Made by a program: the position numbers and the translations under genes. A stretch of 64,000 bases of DNA, from positions 96,514-160,513 of the forward strand of contig CAMTMP010000006.1 in the NCBI GenBank assembly GCA_947073545.1. Reading direction: 5' to 3'. Positions 53,262-63,788 of this stretch are shown in pieces. The notes beneath the pieces are model-generated. The model worked only from the letters and a program-made list of their open reading frames with translations. It was not told where the DNA came from and ran no database searches. Position 1 is the stretch's first letter. Each line of letters begins with the position of its first letter. Source of the stretch: an uncultured bacterium (GTDB lineage Bacteria > Bacillota > Clostridia > Lachnospirales > Lachnospiraceae).

Positions 53262-55895
53262 ATGGTTCGAAAAAATAGCAATAGGATTTTAGATAAACAT
53301 ATAGTAGTATTGATGCTTATTATAACAAGTTTATTTGTGATTATATATCATGAATTCATGTTTGATAGCCATAACTATGTTGTTGTATTTGATGCTTTTT
53401 ATCAATTTACTTCATATTTTGCAGCAATTGGCAGACTATTAAGAAGCGGACAACTACCTGAGTGGTCCTTCCAAATAGGTATTGGCGGCGTTTTCAATTT
53501 AGAGTCATTGACAGATATATTTAATTTATTACTTGCAATGATAGGTAATGAAAGTGCGATTATTTATTTCGAATTATTGAAAGTATATTTGAGTGCGTTT
53601 TTTTGCTATAAATATTTGGAAAAACTGGATTTTGATGCGAACATTTGTATTTATGGATCAGTTTCGTATTCGTTTTGTGGAATTATGATTATTAGATCAG
53701 CTTGGTATAGTTATTCTACGGAAATGATGTATTTTGCAATGATACTTTATGCATGTGAATTATTTTTTCAGAAACAAAAAAGCGGACTTTTGATTTTAAG
53801 TATTGTGATGTATTGGGGAGCCGGTAATATTCATCGGGTATTCTTGAGCAGTGTGTTTTTACTGGCATATTTATTTACAAGATATTATATTGTTGGCGGA
53901 TATGATTTAAAGAAATGCTTCATGGATTCAATAAAAGTATATTTCTTGACGTTATTATTATCGGCTGTATTTTTGATTCCGTCTATAGTATCTACACTTA
54001 ATGCAGGTAGGCTTTCCAATCAGATTAATAGAATGAAAATAGGGCAATGGTTACCGGATGCGGACAGGGTGCTGGCGGTAATTTGCGGGTTCTTGAGTGA
54101 ATCTCTTGCGGGGCTATGCAATGAATCCAGTTTTCAACCAGATGGGCTGGATGGACCATTGTTTTATGTGGGTATAGTAAATATATTTTTGATATTTATA
54201 GGTATTAAATGGGCAAGTAAAAAAATTAAAAAAGTATCGTGTTTTGTGATGGTATTTATGATTTTGTATTTGTTTTGTCCGAACGTTAATTATTTATATA
54301 ATTTAGGTATTTCCAATAAATATTATAAGTTATTTACGATTTGGATGGTTATGTTTCTAGTCGTATTAGCCTGCTTAGGGGTAAAGAATATCATATTTCA
54401 GATAGAAAATAGAAACAATACACTTATTTTAGCTATATGTTTTATATTGGAGTCGGTGCTTACATATATTGCCATTATTAACACCTATTTTAAGGAACAT
54501 ATAGTAAGTGGTATTGCCATGTACTGCATGCTGCTTGTGGTACTTTATTCGGTTTTGTTTATTTGTATAAAAAGCGTATCAAATATAGTATTCTTTTTGT
54601 TGCCATGTTTAATGACTGAATACATGTTTATGGCATATCCTACGGTTGAAAAATATGTTGGTTATAGTGAAATATTAGCGAACCAATATGACAGTAGTTT
54701 GAACGACATTTGTGATGAACTGTATCGTGAAAATGATTTCTTTAGGGTTGATTTTAAAGGAAAGACAACGGAGGCGTTAAAGTATAATTTTTATGGAACG
54801 TCGTATTGGAGCACATATATGGGGAGGAGTTATTTAGACTTTTTAAGTAATACTACCAGAGATTACACTGATAAAATTAATAGGAACGATGGCGTAGTAG
54901 AAGATCCATTATTAGAACAGCTATTAGGTGTAAAATATAAAATTGACCCGAATGGAAGAAGAGAATCCGCTAATTATATTTTATATAAACAATATGGTTA
55001 TTATGATATATTTTATAATCCATACGCATATGACCTCATTACAGTATTTGATAAGTATATGTATGAAGAGGAGTATAACAAAAAGAATGTAAATCAAAAA
55101 CAATTAAGTCTGTTAGACACATTAGTGATAAAAAGTGATAGTAAGACGGGCTCTATGCAACACGATGATTCAGAAAAAAAGCTGGAAGGTGAAGAAATTC
55201 TTCCGAGATTAAATACGTGGGCAGATGTGGTTACAATGTCCGAAACAGATTATGAATTTATTGTTAAAGATAACGCTGATTTGCAGTTCATTTTTGATAA
55301 AGCGTATGCTGGAGAATATATAGTAAATTTTGTAATGACGGGGGAAAGCAACACGGATATTGAATTGCTTTATAAAAAAGGAGAGGATGAGATTTCTATT
55401 GGAAAAGCTCTTGTATCTGAAACAGGAGAACAAAATACTTTCAGTATTAACGAAGGTGAAATTGACTACTTAATCATCCGTATAAATCAGCCGGGAAAAT
55501 ATAAGATAAACAATTTTATGATGGAGATTCAGAATATTTATTCGCATTTGACAGTTGTTAATAATCCAAGGAAAAGTAACTTTGAAATTATGTCATTTGA
55601 GAATAATCATGTAATCGGACAGTTGGAGTCTTATGTTGATGGAAAAGCAATGATAAGTGTTCCCTGCGAAAAGGGATGGAGCTTGTATGTAGATGGTGTG
55701 AAGACGGATATTGAAAAGGTTGATTTTGGATTGATGGCTTTTGATTGTAATGCGGGCAATCATATTGTGGAATTAGTTTATAAGAGACCAGGACTTAGAC
55801 TAGGAATCATGGTATCCTTCACCACTTTGATTATCTGTGCGGGATATAGTGTCTGGTTGAAAAGAAAAAATGCGAAAGGGCAGATGGAAGCATAG
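53262..55895 (+). CDS. YfhO family membrane glycosyltransferase-like protein
   Basis: An 877-residue protein of the YfhO family: about 12 membrane helices in the first ~470 residues, then a large outside domain and a final helix (LGIMVSFTTLIICAGYSVWL). The first loop has FDAFYQFTSYFAAIGRLLRSGQLPEWSFQIGIGG, typical of the family. YfhO in Bacillus glycosylates lipoteichoic acid using a polyprenyl-phosphate sugar made by a CsbB-type GT2; such a GT2 is the next gene. GGGGAAGG precedes the ATG. Confidence 0.88.
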   Translation: MVRKNSNRILDKHIVVLMLIITSLFVIIYHEFMFDSHNYVVVFDAFYQFTSYFAAIGRLLRSGQLPEWSFQIGIGGVFNLESLTDIFNLLLAMIGNESAIIYFELLKVYLSAFFCYKYLEKLDFDANICIYGSVSYSFCGIMIIRSAWYSYSTEMMYFAMILYACELFFQKQKSGLLILSIVMYWGAGNIHRVFLSSVFLLAYLFTRYYIVGGYDLKKCFMDSIKVYFLTLLLSAVFLIPSIVSTLNAGRLSNQINRMKIGQWLPDADRVLAVICGFLSESLAGLCNESSFQPDGLDGPLFYVGIVNIFLIFIGIKWASKKIKKVSCFVMVFMILYLFCPNVNYLYNLGISNKYYKLFTIWMVMFLVVLACLGVKNIIFQIENRNNTLILAICFILESVLTYIAIINTYFKEHIVSGIAMYCMLLVVLYSVLFICIKSVSNIVFFLLPCLMTEYMFMAYPTVEKYVGYSEILANQYDSSLNDICDELYRENDFFRVDFKGKTTEALKYNFYGTSYWSTYMGRSYLDFLSNTTRDYTDKINRNDGVVEDPLLEQLLGVKYKIDPNGRRESANYILYKQYGYYDIFYNPYAYDLITVFDKYMYEEEYNKKNVNQKQLSLLDTLVIKSDSKTGSMQHDDSEKKLEGEEILPRLNTWADVVTMSETDYEFIVKDNADLQFIFDKAYAGEYIVNFVMTGESNTDIELLYKKGEDEISIGKALVSETGEQNTFSINEGEIDYLIIRINQPGKYKINNFMMEIQNIYSHLTVVNNPRKSNFEIMSFENNHVIGQLESYVDGKAMISVPCEKGWSLYVDGVKTDIEKVDFGLMAFDCNAGNHIVELVYKRPGLRLGIMVSFTTLIICAGYSVWLKRKNAKGQMEA

Positions 55896-55934
55896 GAAAA
55901 TATTAATTTGCGAAATATGGAAGGGAGATTAAAA

Positions 55935-56885
55935 ATGTACAGTATTTCGGTAGTAGTACCCGTATATAATGAAGAAGGCAATGTGGCAGAACTGCATAGA
56001 GAAATTAAGGAAGTCTGTGAAAAGAATCATTACGATTATGAAATAATATTTATCAATGACGGATCATCCGACAGGACAGAGGAAATCTGTAGAACTTTGG
56101 AACCGCTAAAATATATCGCTCTGCGCAGAAATTTCGGACAAACTGCGGCTATGGATGCGGGGATCAAAGCGGCACAACATGATTACATAGTCACGATGGA
56201 CGGGGATAGACAGAATGACCCGGCGGATATCCCACACATGTTAGAGTATCTAATTGAAAACAATTTGGATGTGGTATCCGGATGGAGAAAGAACCGCAAG
56301 GACAGTTTTATGAAGAAATTTGTTTCCAGAGGTGCCAATTTCTTAAGAGGTATTCTTGTCAAAGACAATATTCACGACAGCGGGTGCTCTCTAAAGGTTT
56401 ATCGCAAGGAATGTTTTAAAGGCATCAATCTGTATGGAGAGCAGCATAGATTTATACCTGCGATATTAAAAATCAAGGGATTTAAAGTCGGGGAAGTGGT
56501 TGTCAACCACAGGCCGAGGACTGCGGGCAAAACCAAATATAACTGGAAGAGAACAATCAAAGGATTTGTAGATATGATTTCTGTCTGGTTCTGGAATAAA
56601 TATGCCTGTAGACCTATGCATATCCTGGGTACTTTCGGCATGTTTTTCCTGTTCTTAGGTGCTATATGTGGTGTGTGGTCAGTAATACTGTACATTATGG
56701 GTGCGAAAATGTCGGGGTTCGTTATGGTTCCGCTTTTGACAGTATTCTTTGTGATTATTGGGTTGCTGATGTTTATATTTGGTCTGATGAGTGAAATTAT
56801 GATCAAGACATACTATGGAGTGCAGATCGATACACCGTATAGTATTAGGGAGGTTGAATCAAATGGAAGCAGTAAAGGAAATTAG
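55935..56885 (+). CDS. GT2 polyprenyl-phosphate sugar synthase (GtrB/CsbB-like)
   Basis: A 316-residue enzyme with SVVVPVYNEEGNV, IIFINDGSSDRTE, the loop RRNFGQTAAMDAGI and DxD-like TMDGDRQNDP, then two C-terminal membrane helices (HILGTFGMFFLFLGAICGVWSVILYI and a second). It loads a sugar onto a polyprenyl phosphate, probably as donor for the adjacent YfhO protein. ATG 55935 has AAGGGA 8 bases upstream; the frame is open from 55908. Confidence 0.9.
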   Translation: MYSISVVVPVYNEEGNVAELHREIKEVCEKNHYDYEIIFINDGSSDRTEEICRTLEPLKYIALRRNFGQTAAMDAGIKAAQHDYIVTMDGDRQNDPADIPHMLEYLIENNLDVVSGWRKNRKDSFMKKFVSRGANFLRGILVKDNIHDSGCSLKVYRKECFKGINLYGEQHRFIPAILKIKGFKVGEVVVNHRPRTAGKTKYNWKRTIKGFVDMISVWFWNKYACRPMHILGTFGMFFLFLGAICGVWSVILYIMGAKMSGFVMVPLLTVFFVIIGLLMFIFGLMSEIMIKTYYGVQIDTPYSIREVESNGSSKGN

Positions 56886-56918
56886 TGATTCTTAACTTTT
56901 GATAGGAGGGTATAGAAT

Positions 56919-57758
56919 ATGAAGTGTAAATTATGTGGGAAGGATATGAGATGTATTATAAAGCATGGCCGTGATTATTTTGTTGGGGGAGAGGGAGAAT
57001 TTTCAATATATTTTTGTGATGACTGTAAAATAGGATATACTTATCCGGCTACGTTCGAGGCATATGTTTCAAAGAAGGGTGTGCTGAATGCTTTGCAAAT
57101 TTCAAAGTATATGTCAGATATGAGAATAATAACGGAAAATATGCAGAGAACACCGAGAAAAGTGTATGAATATGGGGCAGGAAGAGGTCAGTTTCTGGCG
57201 ACATGCGGGAAAAAGTGGAAGGATTTATTAGTTTTAAAAGGGAGCGAGCAATCTGAAAACGGCGTCAAAAACGCGATGGTAGAATATGGCATTAAGCTGG
57301 AGTGTAAAAGAGCAGATGATATTGTTTTTGACCAAAAATATGATTTGATTGTTTTACGGCATGTTTTAGAGCATTTGAATAATTTTAATACGGTTATCAG
57401 GAACATATATGAAAATGGTTTGGAAGATGGGGGATTGTTATTTCTTAAGGTTCCAAAATTGAATAGTTATGAAACGAAAAAGTTCGGGAGATTTTGTCAT
57501 AACCTTGATATGCCGAGACACAGGGTGCATTTTACTGATACAGGGATGAGAAAGTTTCTGACAGCTAATGGGTTTAAGAATATTAGGATATATAATGAGA
57601 TAGTGCCATCTGATTATGACAGAAGCATGCAGTACAAGAAATTGGGAAAAGAATATTTGTCAAATAGAAGCAAAATTTTACGATATTTGTGGATTGAACT
57701 GAAATTGTTGATGCATAAACGGGATGCGGGGAGAATGACGATTGTAGCAGAGAGATAA
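56919..57758 (+). CDS. SAM-dependent methyltransferase with N-terminal zinc-ribbon
   Basis: A 279-residue class I methyltransferase. The N-terminus has two Cys pairs (CKLCGK and CDDCK), a zinc-ribbon as in sugar C- or O-methyltransferases of the NDP-sugar type. The SAM motif is VYEYGAGRGQFLATC, and RHVLEHLNN is the usual motif IV region. It probably methylates a sugar precursor or glycan residue. GATAGGAGGG precedes the ATG. Confidence 0.85.
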   Translation: MKCKLCGKDMRCIIKHGRDYFVGGEGEFSIYFCDDCKIGYTYPATFEAYVSKKGVLNALQISKYMSDMRIITENMQRTPRKVYEYGAGRGQFLATCGKKWKDLLVLKGSEQSENGVKNAMVEYGIKLECKRADDIVFDQKYDLIVLRHVLEHLNNFNTVIRNIYENGLEDGGLLFLKVPKLNSYETKKFGRFCHNLDMPRHRVHFTDTGMRKFLTANGFKNIRIYNEIVPSDYDRSMQYKKLGKEYLSNRSKILRYLWIELKLLMHKRDAGRMTIVAER

Positions 57759-57784
57759 CTAAATAGTGGAGGTCAAAATAAATA

Positions 57785-58975
57785 ATGAAAATTATTATGA
57801 TAGCGCCGACGCCGTTTTTTGCGGACCGAGGATGCCATACCAGAATATATGGGCAGATAAGCGCATTACAAAGATTGGGATATAAAATAAAATTAGTTAC
57901 ATACGGACTGGGACGTGAAATTGAATCAGTTGAAACAATTCGATGCTTCAATTTTCCTTGGTATAAAAAATTATCGGCCGGACCATCCGTATGGAAAATT
58001 TTCCTGTTGCCGTTTATTGCTTTCAAAGCAAAAAAAGCGATAAAAATTTATCAGCCGGATATTGTATATGCGTATCTTCATGAGGGCGCTTGTGTGGCTA
58101 AGTTTTGCAGTTATTTTCATAAGAAACCTATATACGTGTTTGACTGTCAGGGGTCTTTAAGTGGTGAAATCATTCAGCATAAATTTGTAAAAGAAGGTGG
58201 CGTATTTCACAAGTTATCCTGTTATCTTGAAAAGAGAATAGACAACTGGTTTCCTGTTGTTACGCAATCCGAAAATTTATATCGGCAATTAAAAAATATG
58301 GGTGTTTCGGAACAAGGAATGATCAATGCTTTGGATGCTGTCGATACAAGACTGTTTACTCCGCGAGAGCCTGATATGAAATTAGCAGAAAAGTATCATA
58401 TTAACGTATCTCAGCCTAGAGTATTGTTTATGGGATTACTGGAAGAGTATCAGGGTGTAGATTTGATGTTCGAGGCTTTTCGTCAGGTCTATCAGCAAAT
58501 ACCGCAAACCCAGTTCATTATAATTGGTTATCCTAATATTGAAAAATATAAAAGACTAGCTGAGAAATTTGGGATTGCAGAGAATACCATTTTCATAGGA
58601 AAGATAAAATTTGAAGAAACTCCCCGTTATCTTTCTTTGGCTTCCATCGCAATTGCCCCTAAAATATCGACATCTGAAGGTGATGGTAAGATTTATAATT
58701 ATATGGCAATGCAAATGGGTGTGGTTTGTTTTGATAGATTAATTTCAAGAGAGATTATGGGAGACACCGGGCTGTTTGCCGAATTGAAAAATACCGAGGA
58801 TATGGCAGAAAAGATTATTATGTTGCTGACCGATAGTGTTTTGAGGAAAACACTGGGACATAAAGCCCGGCTGCGAGCAGAACAGGAATTGTCAACGGAT
58901 TTAAGCGCTGAGAAGATTGATACATTTTTAAAAAAATTGATACTTGAGAATTCTGGTAATAGCAAAAAGAGATAA
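57785..58975 (+). CDS. GT4 family glycosyltransferase
   Basis: A 396-residue GT-B enzyme. The N-terminus IAPTPFFADRGCHTRIYGQISAL and the C-terminal VLFMGLLEEYQGVDLMFEAF, SLASIAIAPKISTSEGDGKIYNYMAMQMGVV fit family GT4. Donor and acceptor are unknown. GGAGG is 14 bases before the ATG. It is 3 bases upstream of the flippase gene. Confidence 0.87.
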   Translation: MKIIMIAPTPFFADRGCHTRIYGQISALQRLGYKIKLVTYGLGREIESVETIRCFNFPWYKKLSAGPSVWKIFLLPFIAFKAKKAIKIYQPDIVYAYLHEGACVAKFCSYFHKKPIYVFDCQGSLSGEIIQHKFVKEGGVFHKLSCYLEKRIDNWFPVVTQSENLYRQLKNMGVSEQGMINALDAVDTRLFTPREPDMKLAEKYHINVSQPRVLFMGLLEEYQGVDLMFEAFRQVYQQIPQTQFIIIGYPNIEKYKRLAEKFGIAENTIFIGKIKFEETPRYLSLASIAIAPKISTSEGDGKIYNYMAMQMGVVCFDRLISREIMGDTGLFAELKNTEDMAEKIIMLLTDSVLRKTLGHKARLRAEQELSTDLSAEKIDTFLKKLILENSGNSKKR

Positions 58976-58978
58976 TAT

Positions 58979-60268
58979 ATGTTAAAAGGTCTTTTCCATG
59001 ATAATATTTTTATAGGTACATTATATACGTTAGGCGGAAAGGCGGCGGCAATGTTATTATATATGGCATTTGACATTGCCTGCGCTAGGCTTCTGGTTCC
59101 GGAAGAGTATGCAGAATGGGTCTTTTTCTATGCAATACTGACAATGATGTTTTTTGTTGGATGGTTCGGAATTAATACATCAGCTAAAGTCTTTGTCTCC
59201 AAGGAGGGAAACGGCGAGGAAGCGGCACGAATAATACGGGCTTCCTTTTTATTACGGCTGATTATAAGCATTGTGATTAGCATGATTTTGATTTCCGTGG
59301 CTTTTCCGCTCGCCAATTGGCTGGGATATCCCAATAAATATCCAAGCCTGTATCGTTTATGTGTTTTGGCGGGAGTGTTGGTATTCCTGAATTCATTCAG
59401 CGAATTTTTTAAAGAATTGTTTATGGGATTAGGTAATTTTAAAAAGCTCTGCGGTACAACGATTTTGGAGTTCGCCGGGTATTTTTTATGGTCTTTGCTG
59501 TTTCTAATTGGACTTAGACGGATCGAAGCAGCAGCATTCGGATATGCTTGCAGTGGAATGATCGTTTTCTTATTTGGGACGGTGAGTTTGCACCATATTT
59601 CAGTGGAGGGACTTTTTCCGAAAAAGAAAGATGATTACCCTTCCGTTATGAAAAAAATTTTTAAATATGCCATTCCCATAGCGATCAGTAGTATCGGTGG
59701 AATGATACTAGTTGAAATGGATACGTTTATGTTAGGCATGCTGTCTACGAAAGTGCAGGTGGCGAATTATGGGATAGCAAAAAACCTTTGTTCGAAGGCA
59801 GCCCATGTAAATTATGCGTTAACGGTTGGTTGCATGACATCGTTCTCGGTGTTGACGGTAGAAAATATAAAGGAGAAACGGTTCAAATTAATGAAAACCA
59901 GTAATCTTAACATGCTTATATCAGCGCTTATATCAAGTGTGTTTTTGTTGCTGGGCACCATTGTGATCTCATTGCTGTATGGCGATGAATATCAGGAAGC
60001 AGGTAGAATCCTTAAATATTTGGTTCCTTATTATCTAATGTATAGTATAGCTACCTTTTTTGGAACCTTTTTGGATTTTCAGGGAGAAGCAAAAATCAGA
60101 AGTATATGTTATTGTACGGTAGTCGGGCTTAATCTTTTCCTCAATTTGCTGCTTATACCGCGATTAGGTGCTGTAGGTGCTGCGGTAGCAACATCATTAT
60201 CCTTAGTACCGTACACTTTTTTGGTAATCATAGCCACTGTAAAGGTGTTTAGGCGCTACGAGCGTTGA
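58979..60268 (+). CDS. Polysaccharide flippase (Wzx/MATE-like)
   Basis: A 429-residue integral membrane protein with about 12-14 helices of the polysaccharide transporter (Wzx/RfbX) family: TLYTLGGKAAAMLLYMAFDIACARLL at the N-terminus and IAISSIGGMILVEMDTFMLGML in the middle are characteristic. It should flip a lipid-linked glycan unit. The same locus also has an ABC exporter (41335-43308), so two export routes coexist. Its end overlaps an upstream in-frame extension of the next gene, but not the chosen start. Confidence 0.88.
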   Translation: MLKGLFHDNIFIGTLYTLGGKAAAMLLYMAFDIACARLLVPEEYAEWVFFYAILTMMFFVGWFGINTSAKVFVSKEGNGEEAARIIRASFLLRLIISIVISMILISVAFPLANWLGYPNKYPSLYRLCVLAGVLVFLNSFSEFFKELFMGLGNFKKLCGTTILEFAGYFLWSLLFLIGLRRIEAAAFGYACSGMIVFLFGTVSLHHISVEGLFPKKKDDYPSVMKKIFKYAIPIAISSIGGMILVEMDTFMLGMLSTKVQVANYGIAKNLCSKAAHVNYALTVGCMTSFSVLTVENIKEKRFKLMKTSNLNMLISALISSVFLLLGTIVISLLYGDEYQEAGRILKYLVPYYLMYSIATFFGTFLDFQGEAKIRSICYCTVVGLNLFLNLLLIPRLGAVGAAVATSLSLVPYTFLVIIATVKVFRRYER

Positions 60269-60285
60269 TGAGAGGAGAGAAAAGA

Positions 60286-61437
60286 ATGAAAAAGATATTG
60301 ATCACCGGCGGAGCAGGTTTCATCGGAACAGAAATTGTGAAACAGCTACATGCGATAGGCGGTTATGAAATAACCGTTCTGGATGTCATGACACAACAGA
60401 TTCATGGAACAGATTGGGAAAAATCCTATCTCTATGAATCCATAAAGGGACTGTGTAAATTTATTAAGGCTGATATCAGGGATTATGAAGCGGTTGAGAA
60501 TGCAATTGGAGACAATGAATGCATTATTCACTTGGCGGCTGAAACGGGGACAGGCCAGTCAATGTACATGATCAATCAGTATAACGAAACCAATATAATG
60601 GGTACATCAAATATTTTGCAGGCTATTTCGAATTTAGGAGAAAAGAGCAAGGTTCGGAAGCTGATTTTATCGTCATCCAGATCGGTATATGGGGAGGGGA
60701 AATATAACTGTCCTCATTGTGGTGTTGTATATCCGTCTTCACGAAAAAAAGAGCAGATGTTGTACGGTGATTTCGATATGTATTGCGATGTCTGTGGCAA
60801 AAAGCTTGGTAAGGAATACACTTCGGAAGATAGTCAGATCAAACCGGCATCGCTGTATGCTTTTACGAAATATGCGCAGGAAAGGATGCTGGAAGTAATG
60901 TGTCCAGCGCTGGGGATTGATTATACCATATTTCGATTCCAGAATGTGTATGGTGTTGGCCAGTCATTGAAAAACCCTTATACAGGGATTCTCTCAATCT
61001 TTTCCACATTGATGTTAGAGGACAAGCCTGTCAATATATTTGAAGATGGTTTGGAGAGCCGGGATTTTGTTAATGTTGTAGATACGGCGGCAGCGGTTAT
61101 AAGATCTATTGATGAACCGAGAAGCAATGGGGAAGTTATTAATATCGGAAGCGGTGTTGGTACAAGCGTTATTGAAATAGCACGATTTCTTAAGAATGCT
61201 TATCATAGTGAGAGTGAGATTAATATCACAGGGGATTTTCGGATTGGTGATATTGCTCATAATATTGCAGACATATCGAAGGCGAAAGATTTACTGGGAT
61301 TTGAACAGAGAATCTCATTGGAGCAGGGGTTAAGGGAATTTTGCGAATGGGTAAAGGGGCAGAGTATAGATAATAGCAAGTATGAAACATCTTTAAAGGA
61401 GATGGAGGACTCAGGGATGTTCGTACGTAAGGAATAA
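60286..61437 (+). CDS. NAD-dependent epimerase/dehydratase with zinc-ribbon insertion
   Basis: A 383-residue extended SDR enzyme: NAD-binding GGAGFIG, catalytic SSSRSVYGEG region and YAFTKYAQE (Tyr-x-x-x-Lys). It contains an insertion with two Cys pairs (CPHCG and CDVCG, about 30 residues apart) that should bind zinc; related enzymes with this insertion occur in surface glycan loci. The substrate is a nucleotide sugar, identity unknown. AGAGGAGAG precedes the ATG at 60286; the frame is open from 60265. Confidence 0.87.
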   Translation: MKKILITGGAGFIGTEIVKQLHAIGGYEITVLDVMTQQIHGTDWEKSYLYESIKGLCKFIKADIRDYEAVENAIGDNECIIHLAAETGTGQSMYMINQYNETNIMGTSNILQAISNLGEKSKVRKLILSSSRSVYGEGKYNCPHCGVVYPSSRKKEQMLYGDFDMYCDVCGKKLGKEYTSEDSQIKPASLYAFTKYAQERMLEVMCPALGIDYTIFRFQNVYGVGQSLKNPYTGILSIFSTLMLEDKPVNIFEDGLESRDFVNVVDTAAAVIRSIDEPRSNGEVINIGSGVGTSVIEIARFLKNAYHSESEINITGDFRIGDIAHNIADISKAKDLLGFEQRISLEQGLREFCEWVKGQSIDNSKYETSLKEMEDSGMFVRKE

Positions 61438-61509
61438 TTCTATAGTGCTGGTCAGATGATAACTTAATATTTTTGGCTGTATGGAATATTAAAATGGGGG
61501 AAATAGTTT

Positions 61510-63309
61510 ATGCAACGGTTAAAAATAGAGAGAAAAGATTATATCGTTTTGGTGACAGTCATTGTTTTTTTAGCATTTACAATAGGTATATATGCTCCTT
61601 TGGATATGTATTTAATGAATATTGATGAATTTTGGTTTGGATTTTCCGATATTATGCCAATCGTATTATCGGTATTTTTAATAGGGGGAATATTGCTATG
61701 CATTCCAGGCATCTTTATAAAAAAGAGAGTGTTAAATAACTATATTGCTTTCATATTTGGCTGTGCACTAACTGTGTATATACAAGGGAATTTTCTGAAC
61801 TTGGATGTAGGCGTGTTAAATGGCGCCAGTATAGATTGGTCCCAATATAGAGATAATTTTGTACGTAATTTGGCCTTATGCATTTTGTTTATAATAATTC
61901 CTGTTGTCTGTGTCAATCTAAAAATAGAATTGACGAAAAAAGTGATGGCTTATGCAGCGGCATTAATGACAATGATGCAGATGGTTAGTCTGGTTGTTAC
62001 GTTTCTGACGGTTGGCATGCCGCATATAAATAAGCAGGATGATGACAATAATGTGCAAATGTATGTTTCCAGCAAAAATTTGTTTAACCTTTCTGAAGAT
62101 GAAAATGTGGTGGTTTTACTTTGTGATATGTTTGATGATCGATATTTTGACAAGATATTACCGGCACACCCGGAGCTGCGAGAGGAGCTGAGCGGATTTA
62201 CACAATTTACTAATTCGACCGGTAACTATAGCACAACGCATTACTCCGTTGGCACGCTGATGGTTGGAAGTTATTTTCATAATGATGTGCCTTTTGCAGA
62301 CCAGCTGAACAGAGCATATTCTGATGTAAAAATGTTTCAGGCGCTTAAAGAAAACGGCTATAGGCTGGATATCTATACAAAGCCGGATTATACACCATCT
62401 GATATGTGGCAAAAGGAAGATATCAGTAACTATATAGAAGGAAAAGAAGAAATAGGAAATTATCCTTTATTTGTAAAATATTTATATCAAATGGTTATGT
62501 GCAGATACATGCCCGATATCCTTAAACCATATATCTGGATGGATGGCACAGAGTTTAGCACATTAAAAGCAATAGATAATGAATGCCCTAGTTATGATTC
62601 TGAAAGTAATATGTTCTTTTATAATGCACTAAAGGAGAATGGTATTGAAACACAAGCAGGGGAAAAAGCATTTAAATTTATCCATTTTAATGGCGCACAT
62701 TATCCTTGGAGGCTTAATGAAAATATAGAGGAAGTAGAAGAAAGCGAAACTTCAGAATTGGAGAATGCATGGGGAGCATTTCAGATAGCGCTGGAGTATA
62801 TTGATGGCATGAAAGAGAAAGGGGTTTATGATAATTCCGCAATCATTATTATGGCTGACCATGGGCTGTACGGGAACGGTACACTAACGAATCCGGTTTT
62901 ACTGGTAAAACCGAGAGGGGCGACGGGAGAGCTGGCGTTTTCTGAGGCGCCGGTATCGCATCATGATTTTCAACCGAGCATTTTATATCTGGCAGGACTA
63001 AATGATGATCAAAGATATGGTAAGTCTTTTTTTGACATTGGAGAAAATGAAGAGCGTCAAAGACTATTTTATCAATACTATTTACAGGAGGATGGTTATC
63101 AGGCTAATTTTAGATTGATTGAATATGAAATAGACCCAGAGTCAAATAAAAGGGAAAATTTTCACTTGACAGATGTGGAATATTTACCTACGGGAGAGAA
63201 AATAGCACATAGAGAAAATTGTGCATATTGTCAATCGGGGGCGGTTGATCCGATTGAGACGGAAGAGAATGCGCCTCTCTATATCGTGCATGATTCATTA
63301 TATTATTAA
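61510..63309 (+). CDS. LTA synthase-like membrane sulfatase-family enzyme
   Basis: A 599-residue protein with about five N-terminal membrane helices and an extracellular alkaline-phosphatase/sulfatase domain. Metal and catalytic sites: D in VVLLCDMFDDRYF, the Thr nucleophile region STTHYSVGT, IIMADHGLYG and VSHHDF. LTA synthase relatives transfer phosphoglycerol or phosphoethanolamine to surface glycans; which group is used here is unknown. The CPA-type end of the protein includes a Cys-containing tail (CAYCQSG). GGGGGAAA precedes the ATG. Confidence 0.82.
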   Translation: MQRLKIERKDYIVLVTVIVFLAFTIGIYAPLDMYLMNIDEFWFGFSDIMPIVLSVFLIGGILLCIPGIFIKKRVLNNYIAFIFGCALTVYIQGNFLNLDVGVLNGASIDWSQYRDNFVRNLALCILFIIIPVVCVNLKIELTKKVMAYAAALMTMMQMVSLVVTFLTVGMPHINKQDDDNNVQMYVSSKNLFNLSEDENVVVLLCDMFDDRYFDKILPAHPELREELSGFTQFTNSTGNYSTTHYSVGTLMVGSYFHNDVPFADQLNRAYSDVKMFQALKENGYRLDIYTKPDYTPSDMWQKEDISNYIEGKEEIGNYPLFVKYLYQMVMCRYMPDILKPYIWMDGTEFSTLKAIDNECPSYDSESNMFFYNALKENGIETQAGEKAFKFIHFNGAHYPWRLNENIEEVEESETSELENAWGAFQIALEYIDGMKEKGVYDNSAIIIMADHGLYGNGTLTNPVLLVKPRGATGELAFSEAPVSHHDFQPSILYLAGLNDDQRYGKSFFDIGENEERQRLFYQYYLQEDGYQANFRLIEYEIDPESNKRENFHLTDVEYLPTGEKIAHRENCAYCQSGAVDPIETEENAPLYIVHDSLYY

Positions 63310-63391
63310 TTTTGGGTGTCAGGATAAAACTGTTTGATTTCATCGTATCTTAATAGAACGCTGTATAGTCTAACAAAAGGAGATGGAGAAA

Positions 63392-63649
63392 ATGAAAAAG
63401 ATGTTTTTTAGGGCATTTAAATTTACGTATTTTGCAGGCTGTTTCTGGTATTTCTTTACCATACCGGCGCAGGCCTACATCGACCCGTCCGCTGTCACTT
63501 ATATTATTCAGGCGGTGGCGGGCGTTCTGATTGCTCTGGGCGCGGCTTTCACTATTTTCAGGCATAAAATCTTTGCTTTCTTCAAAAAGAACAAAAAGAA
63601 CGGCGAGACGGGCAGCACAGCGATTGCGTTCAAGGATGTGGATGACTAA
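63392..63649 (+). CDS. Small membrane protein (85 aa)
   Basis: An 85-residue protein with two hydrophobic segments (YFAGCFWYFFTIPAQA, then YIDPSAVTYIIQAVAGVLIALGAAFTIF), a basic region (FFKKNKKN) and an acidic tail. The YIDPSAVTY motif recurs in small proteins I associate with LTA-synthase-like genes in Clostridia. It may assist the preceding enzyme. AAAAGGAG at 63375-63382 favours ATG 63392 over ATG 63383. Confidence 0.7.
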   Translation: MKKMFFRAFKFTYFAGCFWYFFTIPAQAYIDPSAVTYIIQAVAGVLIALGAAFTIFRHKIFAFFKKNKKNGETGSTAIAFKDVDD

Positions 63650-63788
63650 GAGGTAGCGATTTTTATCTTTTTCTTTCTGTCAAAGGAAATCTTACTGCTC
63701 TTGTCCGTGTGGGTGCAGAAAAATTCTATTAAGACGGGGTCGACAACAACTACTAACGTAGTACAAATGGTACAGGTGGGAATGTGAA

